Assembly (NCBI GenBank): GCA_041495205.1
Contig: JBGQCF010000002.1
Coordinates: 1-64,000 of the forward strand
DNA from: JAHFRG01 sp041495205
GTDB taxonomy: Bacteria > Pseudomonadota > Gammaproteobacteria > Burkholderiales > JAHFRG01
Direction: 5' to 3'
Length of the DNA: 64,000 nt
Positions 42,926 through 50,284 of this stretch are shown piece by piece. The notes beneath the pieces were generated by a model, which saw only the letters and a program-made list of their open reading frames with translations, was not told the DNA's origin and searched no databases. The translations under genes and the position numbers were made by a program. The first letter of the stretch is position 1; each line of letters begins with the position of its first letter.

Positions 42926-43605
42926 ATACCTCAATGAACGAACTGCTGGAAAACGTGGTGTTGTTTTCCGGCTTGCAGGAGGAAGAGCTCCAGGCGATGC
43001 TACGCGTTGCGGTGGCGAAGAACTATGCCAAGCACGCCATCATTTTGCGCGAGGGTGACAAGACCGATGCGCTTTACATCATCGCTTCGGGCAAGGTGAA
43101 GGTGATGTTAAGTACTGGCGGCGGCAAAGAAGTCATTTTGGCCATATTGGGCAAAAGCGAGTTCTTCGGAGAAATGGCGCTTCTTGATGAACAGCCTCGC
43201 TCGGCCGATGTCGTAGCCATGGAACCTACGCAATTGTTGGTGATCTCGAAGACGGATTTCATAAACTGCCTTGCGCACAACCCGCAAATGTCCTTCAGGA
43301 TCATGCAAGGCCTGATACAAAGGCTGCGCAGCGCGGATAGAAAAATTCAAAGTCTGGCGCTGATGGATGTCTACGGCAGGGTAGCGCGAACCCTGCTTGA
43401 GCTTGCCAAGCCGGAAGGCGGCAGGCTGGTGGTTGGCGAAAAACTCTCGCAACAGGACCTTGCCGACATGATAGGCGCCTCGCGCGAAATGGTGAGCCGC
43501 ATCCTGAAAGACCTCTCGCTCTCGGGGCATATCCACTTTGAAGGCAGAAAAATCATAGTAAATCAGGATTTGCCCGGGAAGCTGGCAAACGCCTCAAAAA
43601 TGTGA
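42922..43605 (+). CDS. Crp/Fnr family transcriptional regulator
   Basis: A 227-residue regulator. The N-terminal cyclic-nucleotide-binding fold has LREGDKTDALYIIASGKVKVM and FFGEMALLDEQPRSADVVA, retaining the Gly-Glu and Arg-Ser positions of the phosphate pocket. The helix-turn-helix is KLSQQDLADMIGASREMVSRILKDL, whose E-x-x-S-R pattern matches FNR's DNA-reading residues rather than CRP's E-x-x-G-R. There is no N-terminal Cys cluster (one Cys in the whole protein), so it is not an Fe-S oxygen sensor. The frame is open upstream through the repeat, but residues there have no family match. ATG 42934 is an alternative start. Confidence 0.88.
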   Translation: MNTSMNELLENVVLFSGLQEEELQAMLRVAVAKNYAKHAIILREGDKTDALYIIASGKVKVMLSTGGGKEVILAILGKSEFFGEMALLDEQPRSADVVAMEPTQLLVISKTDFINCLAHNPQMSFRIMQGLIQRLRSADRKIQSLALMDVYGRVARTLLELAKPEGGRLVVGEKLSQQDLADMIGASREMVSRILKDLSLSGHIHFEGRKIIVNQDLPGKLANASKM

Positions 43606-43785
43606 CAGGAGTGCGCTGTGTTGGCGCTCATATCCATCCCGATGGTTTGAGCGGGGTTTTAATCAGGCCGCCCCCGTTTTTCAAGGAGGGGCTGTTTTAT
43701 ATGCAAAGCAGGCGGCATAAATAACCCATCGTTGCGCCTTCAACTTGATATAATCAAAGCTGCAAGTTGAGTTCGCAAGGCAACG

Positions 43786-46095
43786 ATGCTTTCCCCTTAC
43801 AACAAATCCAAATCCGACGCGCGCAAACCGCTGCCGCCCAAGCTCGCGGCGCTGCTGCGCGAATCGTGGTGGCTGGCCTTGGTCGCGGTGGCGCTGTATG
43901 TGGCGCTGGTGCTGGTAAGCTACGATAAACTTGATCCCGCCTGGTCGCACTCGAGCAGTGTCACCGAGGTGCACAACCTGGGGGGCCATGTCGGCGCGTG
44001 GCTTGCCGATATTCTGCTCTATGTTTTCGGAATATCCGCTTACTGGTGGGCAGTGTTTTTTCTGTTCGCCACCTGGTGGGGCTATAAGCGCATCGACAGC
44101 GTGAATCTCAGCGACCGCCGCTCGTTTTTCATTGCCGCCTGCGGTTTTGTCATCCTGCTTATTGCCAGCAGCGGGATGGAAGCGCTGCGCTTTTACAGTA
44201 TCAACGCGGTGCTGCCGCTTGCACCCGGCGGCATGCTGGGCTCCATCATCAGCAAAACGGCGGTTAACGCCTTGGGATTTATCGGTGGTACGCTGATTTT
44301 GCTGATGCTGATGGCCATTGGCATCACTCTGTTCAGCGGTCTTTCCTGGGTCAAGCTGTTTGAACGTCTCGGCGGTTTTATCGAAGACAGCTACCTGCTC
44401 GTGATTCGTTCCTGGCGGAACTGGCGGGATAATCGCGAAGGTAAAGTGGCGTTGAGCCGGCGCGAGGAATTCGTGGAGGTAGAAAGAAAGCGCTTCGAAG
44501 ATCACGAGCCGATACATATCGAGCCGCCGGTTGCCGAGATCCTCAAATCGGCGCGCGAGGAGCGCGAAAAGCAGGTGCCGTTGTTCGAGGACTTGCCGGA
44601 CACGCCGTTGCCGCCGTTGCATCTGCTCGATAAGCCGGGCGAGGATGTCGCGGCGCTTTCCCCCGAGACGCTGGAATTCACTTCGCGGCTCATCGAGAAA
44701 AAGCTGATGGACTTCGGGGTGGAGGTGAAGGTAATGGCAGCTTACCCGGGCCCTGTGATCACGCGCTACGAAATCGAGCCCGCAGTCGGAGTGAAAGGCA
44801 GCCAGATCGTGAATCTGGTGAAAGACCTCGCGCGCGCGCTGTCGGTGGTGAGTATCCGGGTGGTGGAAACAATTCCCGGCAAGGCCTGCATGGGATTGGA
44901 AGTTCCCAATCCAGATCGGCGGGTGGTGCGGCTTTCGGAAATCCTGAGCTCTCAGGCGTACGCCGATATGACTTCACCGCTTACGCTTGCATTGGGTAAA
45001 GATATCGGCGGGCATCCGGTGGTAGCCGATCTCGCCAGGATGCCGCATATCCTGGTCGCGGGCACTACCGGCTCGGGCAAATCGGTGGCAATCAACGCCA
45101 TGATTCTGAGCCTGCTGTACAAGGCTTCGCCGGCGCAGGTGCGGCTGATACTGATTGACCCCAAGATGCTGGAACTTTCGGTATATGAAGGCATCCCACA
45201 TTTGCTCGCGCCAGTAGTGACCGATATGAAGCAGGCGGCCAATGCGCTCAACTGGTGCGCGGGAGAAATGAACCGGCGTTTCCGCTTGATGTCGAGCCTG
45301 GGAGCACGCAACCTTGCCGGATACAACCAGAAAATCCGCGACGCGCAAAAGGCCGGCACACCGCTCAGCCATCCTTTCAGCGTGACTCCGGACAACCCCG
45401 AGCCGCTGGAGCAGATGCCGCTAATCGTGTTGGTGATAGACGAATTGGCAGACCTGATGATGGTGGTGGGCAGGAAAGTCGAAGAGTTGATCACGCGGAT
45501 TGCGCAAAAAGCGCGCGCCGCCGGTGTGCATTTAATATTGGCAACGCAGAGGCCTTCAGTGGATGTGATTACCGGGCTTATCAAAGCGAACATTCCGAGC
45601 CGCATCGCGTTCCAGGTGTCGGCCAAGGTGGATTCGCGCACCATACTTGACCAGGTGGGCGCGGAGGCGCTGCTCGGCCAAGGCGACATGCTGTATCTGC
45701 CGCCGGGAATGGGCTATCCACAGCGCGTGCACGGCGCATTTGTCTCGGACCCGGAAATGCACAGAGTGGTGAATTATCTGAAAGGCCTGGGCGCGCCTCA
45801 GTATGTTGAAGAAGTGCTGGAAAGCCACGAACCGGAAATACCCGACGAGGCGCTTGACCCCGACGCGGAGTTCGATCCGCTTTATGATGAAGCCGTGACA
45901 ATCGTTTTAAAATCGCGCCGCGCCTCGATTTCGCTGGTGCAGCGGCACTTGCGAATCGGCTATAACCGCGCGGCGCGTTTGATCGAACAGATGGAGCGGG
46001 CGGGGCTTGTTTCCAGCATGCAGAGCAACGGCAACAGGGAGGTATTGGCGCCGGCGGGGGATACGGGCTATTTGCCGCGCAAGCCAGCGTATTGA
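43786..46095 (+). CDS. ftsK: DNA translocase FtsK
   Basis: A 769-residue septal DNA pump. Four N-terminal membrane helices lie in the first 190 residues. A short charged linker follows, much shorter than in E. coli. The motor has alpha and beta domains: PGPVITRYEIEPAVGVKGSQI, Walker A GTTGSGKSVAINAM, Walker B LIVLVIDELADLMMV, and ATQRPSVDVITGLIKANIPSRIAFQVSAKVDSRTILD. The C-terminal winged-helix gamma domain (YDEAVTIVLKSRRASISLVQRHLRIGYNRAARLIEQME) reads KOPS and activates XerCD. TATAAT at 43749-43754 is a likely -10 for the gene. Confidence 0.97.
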   Translation: MLSPYNKSKSDARKPLPPKLAALLRESWWLALVAVALYVALVLVSYDKLDPAWSHSSSVTEVHNLGGHVGAWLADILLYVFGISAYWWAVFFLFATWWGYKRIDSVNLSDRRSFFIAACGFVILLIASSGMEALRFYSINAVLPLAPGGMLGSIISKTAVNALGFIGGTLILLMLMAIGITLFSGLSWVKLFERLGGFIEDSYLLVIRSWRNWRDNREGKVALSRREEFVEVERKRFEDHEPIHIEPPVAEILKSAREEREKQVPLFEDLPDTPLPPLHLLDKPGEDVAALSPETLEFTSRLIEKKLMDFGVEVKVMAAYPGPVITRYEIEPAVGVKGSQIVNLVKDLARALSVVSIRVVETIPGKACMGLEVPNPDRRVVRLSEILSSQAYADMTSPLTLALGKDIGGHPVVADLARMPHILVAGTTGSGKSVAINAMILSLLYKASPAQVRLILIDPKMLELSVYEGIPHLLAPVVTDMKQAANALNWCAGEMNRRFRLMSSLGARNLAGYNQKIRDAQKAGTPLSHPFSVTPDNPEPLEQMPLIVLVIDELADLMMVVGRKVEELITRIAQKARAAGVHLILATQRPSVDVITGLIKANIPSRIAFQVSAKVDSRTILDQVGAEALLGQGDMLYLPPGMGYPQRVHGAFVSDPEMHRVVNYLKGLGAPQYVEEVLESHEPEIPDEALDPDAEFDPLYDEAVTIVLKSRRASISLVQRHLRIGYNRAARLIEQMERAGLVSSMQSNGNREVLAPAGDTGYLPRKPAY

Positions 46096-46119
46096 GTCAT
46101 CGCACGGTTATGATACGGG

Positions 46120-46713
46120 ATGACCGCTATGAATAAATCGCTTGGTTTTGTTTTGTGCGCGGTGCTGAGCAGCGCGGCCGCCGCGCAGATTTACAAGTGG
46201 GTGGATGAAAACGGCGTTACGCATTATGCGGAGGTCGCTCCTCGCGGCGTGCCTGCCGACGAGATTGATATCCGCCCTCCGCTCGGGGTCGTGACTGATG
46301 ACGTCGCGAAGTGCCACGGCATTCGCTGTCAAGGCGAAGAGCCCGATGCCATGAAGCAGGCCGAAACGCCAAAGATGGCTGAGGTGCCGAACCCGGTGCG
46401 GGGACTGGCTTTTGACATCTTCATCCAGATTGAAAGGGGAATGACCGAAGCCGAAGTCGTGATCCGGGCCGGCAAGCCGGACCAGGAGGTGACCGAGGGC
46501 ACCGCGGAGAGCACCGCCGCCGCGGCTTCCACCGCCAACAGCGTCAATCCGCAAACCGGTGCTGTCACCAGGAACACCAACATCATCAAGAATACCATCA
46601 CCGAAATCGTTAAAACTTATTATTATCTGCCCACCCTATCCGATCCGTTTACCAGCATCATCACTTTCAGAGGAGGACGGGTGGCGGATATCCAGAGAAT
46701 CCGGAAGCTTTGA
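46120..46713 (+). CDS. DUF4124-domain exported protein
   Basis: A 197-residue protein with a signal peptide (NKSLGFVLCAVLSSAAAAQ) followed directly by the DUF4124 signature IYKWVDENGVTHYAEVAPRG. The middle is Ala/Thr/Asn rich (TAESTAAAASTANSVNPQTG), and the C-terminal part GMTEAEVVIRAGKPDQ...YYYLPTLSDPFTSIITFRGGRVADIQRIRKL resembles the SmpA/BamE-like fold. Function is unknown; an envelope role is inferred. ATG 46120 or 46129 could be the start. It overlaps lolA (TGATG) and may be cotranscribed with it. Confidence 0.75.
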   Translation: MTAMNKSLGFVLCAVLSSAAAAQIYKWVDENGVTHYAEVAPRGVPADEIDIRPPLGVVTDDVAKCHGIRCQGEEPDAMKQAETPKMAEVPNPVRGLAFDIFIQIERGMTEAEVVIRAGKPDQEVTEGTAESTAAAASTANSVNPQTGAVTRNTNIIKNTITEIVKTYYYLPTLSDPFTSIITFRGGRVADIQRIRKL

Positions 46714-47333
46714 TGATGAGATCCGGTCGTGCCGCCGTGTTGCTGCTAGCGCTTGGCGGCGCGTTTCCTGCACACGCTTCCGGCATTGATAAGTTAAAGG
46801 CGTTTATCCAGCATTCTTCTTCGGGAAGAGCGCAGTTCAACCAGGAACTTCTGGACAAGAACGGCCGCAGCGTACAGAAATCGAGCGGCATCATGCAGTT
46901 TTCCCGTCCCGGAAAATTCCGTTGGAGCTACGAAAAACCTTACGCGCAGCTGATTGTCGGCGATGGTGAAAAACTCTGGGTATACGATCCGGAATTGAAC
47001 CAGGTCACCGTCAAGAAACTCGATCAGGCGCTGGGCGCAAGCCCGGCGGCGCTGCTTGCCGGCAGCAACGAGATCGAGAAAGACTTTCGCCTCACTGATG
47101 ATGGCGCTCGAGACGGGCTGGAGTGGCTGCAAGCGCTGCCGAAAACACAGGACAGCGCGTTCGAGAGCGTGCGCATGGGGTTTAGTCAGTCCGGCCTGGA
47201 AGTCATGGAACTGCGCGACCATTTCGGACAAACCACGGTATTGCATTTCCTGGATCTGGAACGCAATCCCCGCTTAAACCCGGAACTCTTCAAATTCACT
47301 CCCCCCAAGGGCGCGGATATCGTCGGTGAGTGA
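46713..47333 (+). CDS. lolA: Outer-membrane lipoprotein carrier protein LolA
   Basis: The periplasmic chaperone that ferries lipoproteins from LolCDE to LolB. The 206-residue precursor has a signal peptide (MMRSGRAAVLLLALGGAFPAHA) and the half-barrel sequence: SSSGRAQFNQELLDKNGRSVQKSSGIMQFSRPGKFRWSYEKPY, VGDGEKLWVYDPELNQVTVKKLDQAL, SPAALLAGS, and the late HFGQTTVLHFLDLERNPRLNPELFKFTPPKGADIV. Start at ATG 46713 shares a base with the upstream stop. It overlaps rarA by 8 bp; the lolA-rarA-serS order is classical. Confidence 0.95.
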   Translation: MMRSGRAAVLLLALGGAFPAHASGIDKLKAFIQHSSSGRAQFNQELLDKNGRSVQKSSGIMQFSRPGKFRWSYEKPYAQLIVGDGEKLWVYDPELNQVTVKKLDQALGASPAALLAGSNEIEKDFRLTDDGARDGLEWLQALPKTQDSAFESVRMGFSQSGLEVMELRDHFGQTTVLHFLDLERNPRLNPELFKFTPPKGADIVGE

Positions 47334-48636
47334 TTTATTCGAAAGAAAAGCACCCGCCGCGCCATTGGCCGATCGCCTGCGCCCGCAGCGGCTTGAAGAT
47401 GTTATCGGTCAAACGCATCTCCTGGGAAAAGGCAAGCCCTTGCGCCTCGCGTTTGAATCCGGCAAACCGCATTCGATGATCCTGTGGGGTCCGCCGGGAT
47501 CGGGAAAAACTACGCTGGCGCGGCTGATGGCCCGCATCTTCAACGCCGAGTTCATTGCGCTTTCCGCGGTGCTCTCCGGAGTCAAAGACATTCGCGAGGC
47601 GGTGCAAAGGGCGGAGCTGGTCTTGCAGCAATCCGGGCGCCACACCATCCTGTTCATAGACGAGGTGCACCGTTTCAACAAGGCGCAGCAGGACGCGTTC
47701 CTGCCTTTTGTGGAACAGGGGTTGGTCACATTCATCGGCGCCACCACTGAGAACCCGTCATTTGAGGTGATCAGCGCGCTGCTCTCCCGCGCTGCGGTCT
47801 ACGTGCTGCACCCGCTTTCCGATGAAGAACTGGGAATATTGTTCGAGCGTGCCAAAAAGCCCGCCATTCCCGGCGTAATTTTTACTGAGGAAGCGAAGTC
47901 GCTGTTGGTGGGCTACGCCGATGGCGACGCCAGGCGCTTGCTCAACATGCTGGAGCAGCTTGCCACCGCTGTTCAGCAGGAAAAAACCACCGATATCGGC
48001 GCGCAATATGTGCAAGACGTGCTGGCACAAAGCGTAAGAAGGTTTGACAAAGGCGGAGACGCGTTTTATGACCAGATTTCCGCCCTGCATAAATCGGTGC
48101 GCGGCTCCAATCCCGACGCCACGCTCTACTGGATGTGCCGCATGCTGGATGGCGGGGCCGACCCGCGCTACATCGGCAGGCGGCTGGTGCGCATGGCGGT
48201 GGAAGACGTGGGGCTTGCCGATCCCCGCGCTTTGCGAATCGCACTGGACGCTTGCGAAGTGTATGAACGCTTGGGCAGCCCCGAAGGGGAACTTGCACTC
48301 GCCGAGGCGATGCTGTATCTCGCCTGTACCACCAAGAGCAACGCCGTGTACATGGCGTATAATGACGCGCGTCGATTTATCCGCGAAGACCGGTCGCGGC
48401 CGGTGCCTGAACATTTGCGCAACGCGCCGACAAAATTGATGAAGGAAATGGGATTTGGCAAGGATTACCGCTACGCACACGACGAGCCCGATGCTTACGC
48501 GGCGGGAGAAAATTATTTTCCAGAAGGCATGCCGGCGGTGAAATGGTATGAGCCGACCGAGCGCGGACTGGAAGCGAAAATCGCCGAGCGTCTGAAGCAT
48601 TTGCGCGAGCTCGACGAAAAAGCGAAGAAAAAGTAA
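47326..48636 (+). CDS. rarA: Replication-associated recombination protein RarA (MgsA)
   Basis: A 436-residue AAA+ ATPase of the clamp-loader-like Mgs1/WRNIP1 family acting at stalled forks. It begins PLADRLRPQRLEDVIGQTHLLG, with Walker A WGPPGSGKTTLARLMA (about 50-65), Walker B ILFIDEVHRFNKAQQDAFLP, sensor 1 FIGATTENPSFEV, and a C-terminal tetramerisation region (DALYWMCRML-type, here DATLYWMCRMLDGGADPRYIGRRLVRMAVEDVG). GTG start inside the end of lolA; serS follows at 11 bp. Confidence 0.96.
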   Translation: MSDLFERKAPAAPLADRLRPQRLEDVIGQTHLLGKGKPLRLAFESGKPHSMILWGPPGSGKTTLARLMARIFNAEFIALSAVLSGVKDIREAVQRAELVLQQSGRHTILFIDEVHRFNKAQQDAFLPFVEQGLVTFIGATTENPSFEVISALLSRAAVYVLHPLSDEELGILFERAKKPAIPGVIFTEEAKSLLVGYADGDARRLLNMLEQLATAVQQEKTTDIGAQYVQDVLAQSVRRFDKGGDAFYDQISALHKSVRGSNPDATLYWMCRMLDGGADPRYIGRRLVRMAVEDVGLADPRALRIALDACEVYERLGSPEGELALAEAMLYLACTTKSNAVYMAYNDARRFIREDRSRPVPEHLRNAPTKLMKEMGFGKDYRYAHDEPDAYAAGENYFPEGMPAVKWYEPTERGLEAKIAERLKHLRELDEKAKKK

Positions 48637-48647
48637 CAGGGAGAACC

Positions 48648-50012
48648 ATGCTCGACATTCAGTTGCTGCGAAATGACTCGCAGGCAGTCGCGAAACGCCT
48701 GGCGACGCGAGGCTTTCAATTTCCCGAAGAGTTTCAAACTTTGGAGCAGGAGCGGAAAGTTTTGCAGACGCGAGCGCAAGCATTACAAGCCCGTCGGAAT
48801 GCGACCTCCACGCAAGTCGGTATCGCAATGGAGCAACGCGACGAAGCAAAGGTTTCTGAGCTTAAGAAGGTGGTCAGCTCCGAGGCCGAGGTACTTAAGT
48901 CTCTCGAGAATAAGCTTGCTGAAATTCAAAGCAAACTTGAAGACCTTCTGCTCAATGTTCCCAACATTCCTCACGAGAGCGTGCCTTTCGGCAAATCGCC
49001 CGAAGATAACACCGTGGTACGGAAAGTAGGTGCTCTGCGCAAATTCAATTTCCCGGTCAGGGACCATGTGGATTTGGGCGAGGGTTTGAAACAGCTCGAT
49101 TTCGCCACGGCAAGCAAAATCAGCGGCGCGCGCTTTACCCTGATGAAGGGGCCTCTTGCACGCCTGCACCGCGCCATTGCCCAGTTCATGCTCGATGTGC
49201 ACACCAATGAGCATGGCTACACTGAGATTTACGCGCCGTATCTGGTGAATGCCGACAGCATGCGTGGTACCGGCCAGTTGCCAAAGTTCGAGGCGGATCT
49301 GTTCAAGATTCCGCGGCAGGTATTTGATGATGATTCTGTTTATGAAGAGATGCGTCGGTCAGGCAGATCTGTTTCTTCCGTAGCGACGAAATTTCGCGAT
49401 ACAAGTCTTTATCTGATTCCCACTGCCGAAGTACCGGTGACCAACATCGTTCGAGATGAAATCCTGCCGCTGGAAAGCCTTCCTCTCAAATTCGTCTGCC
49501 ACTCGCCCTGCTTCCGCTCTGAAGCTGGCTCCTACGGCAAGGACACGCGCGGCATGATCCGCCAGCACCAGTTCGACAAAGTGGAGATCGTGCAAATCGT
49601 CCATCCCGAAAAATCCTATCAAGCGCTGGAGGAATTGACCGCGCATGCCGAAGCAATTCTGAAAAAACTGGAACTGCCTTACCGCGTGGTGATTTTGTGT
49701 ACAGGCGAGATGGGATTCGCAGCTGCGAAGACCTATGACATCGAAGTCTGGCTGCCGGGACAGAATGCGTACCGCGAAATTTCTTCATGCAGCAACTTCG
49801 AAGCATTCCAGGCGCGGCGCATGCGGGCGTGTTTCCGCAACGAGAAAGGCAAAACCGAGTTGGTGCACACGCTGAACGGTTCGGGGCTTGCAGTCGGGCG
49901 CACGCTGATTGCAATCATGGAAGACTATCAACGCGCCGATGGTGGAATAGAAATCCCTGCTGTCCTTCAGCCCTACATGGGCGGACTGAAGGTAATTGAA
50001 CCGGCACGATAG
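48648..50012 (+). CDS. serS: Seryl-tRNA synthetase
   Basis: A 454-residue class II synthetase. The N-terminal antiparallel coiled coil (about 30-100) reaches over the tRNA long arm. Motif 2 is VCHSPCFRSEAGSYGKDTRGMIRQHQFDKVE and motif 3 is LNGSGLAVGRTLIAIMEDYQ. Compared with E. coli SerS (430 residues) there is an extra stretch between DLFKIPRQ and LYLIPTAEVPVTN, about residues 225-247, in DNA of lower GC (49320-49410). Its substrate tRNA-Ser(CGA) is encoded 48 bp downstream on the same strand. Confidence 0.96.
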   Translation: MLDIQLLRNDSQAVAKRLATRGFQFPEEFQTLEQERKVLQTRAQALQARRNATSTQVGIAMEQRDEAKVSELKKVVSSEAEVLKSLENKLAEIQSKLEDLLLNVPNIPHESVPFGKSPEDNTVVRKVGALRKFNFPVRDHVDLGEGLKQLDFATASKISGARFTLMKGPLARLHRAIAQFMLDVHTNEHGYTEIYAPYLVNADSMRGTGQLPKFEADLFKIPRQVFDDDSVYEEMRRSGRSVSSVATKFRDTSLYLIPTAEVPVTNIVRDEILPLESLPLKFVCHSPCFRSEAGSYGKDTRGMIRQHQFDKVEIVQIVHPEKSYQALEELTAHAEAILKKLELPYRVVILCTGEMGFAAAKTYDIEVWLPGQNAYREISSCSNFEAFQARRMRACFRNEKGKTELVHTLNGSGLAVGRTLIAIMEDYQRADGGIEIPAVLQPYMGGLKVIEPAR

Positions 50013-50060
50013 CAAAGCGGACGGAGTCCGGCCGTTTAATGCTAAAATTTTGAGGTACCG

Positions 50061-50150
50061 GGAGAGGTGCCAGAGCGGTTGAACGGGCCGGTCTCGAAAA
50101 CCGGTATACGCGCAAGCGTATCGTGGGTTCGAATCCCACCCTCTCCGCCA
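50061..50150 (+). tRNA. tRNA-Ser (anticodon CGA)
   Basis: A class II tRNA of 90 bases including an encoded CCA. The acceptor stem GGAGAGG pairs with CCTCTCC, followed by discriminator G and CCA (50148-50150). The anticodon loop CTCGAAA in the CCGGT/ACCGG stem gives CGA, which decodes UCG. The long variable arm TATACGCGCAAGCGTA and T arm GTGGGTTCGAATCCCAC are intact. Discriminator G and long arm are serine identity features. Confidence 0.96.
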
Positions 50151-50156
50151 CCCAAT

Positions 50157-50278
50157 CTACAAGCTTTGTATCTCCCGTTCGGCCACCACCTTCTTCAGGC
50201 GGGCTTTCTCGCACTTGAGTTCCCTCAAGCGCTTGCCTCGTCAGGCAGCAAGCCGCAGTATTCTCTTGTCCAGCGCAA
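50157..50278 (-). pseudogene. Remnant of an IS3-family transposase OrfA
   Basis: On the minus strand one frame reads LRWTREYCGLLPDEA, resembling the W-x-x-KYGGL segment of IS3-group OrfA. A frameshift then leads into KRLRELKCEKARLKKVVAER, which is the conserved leucine-zipper-like E-N-x-R-L-K-K-L-x-A-E segment, ending in a stop at 50157-50159. Only the C-terminal third of OrfA survives. There is no OrfB and no visible terminal inverted repeat. It abuts the stop of the TonB receptor gene. Confidence 0.55.
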
Positions 50279-50284
50279 GCTCGG

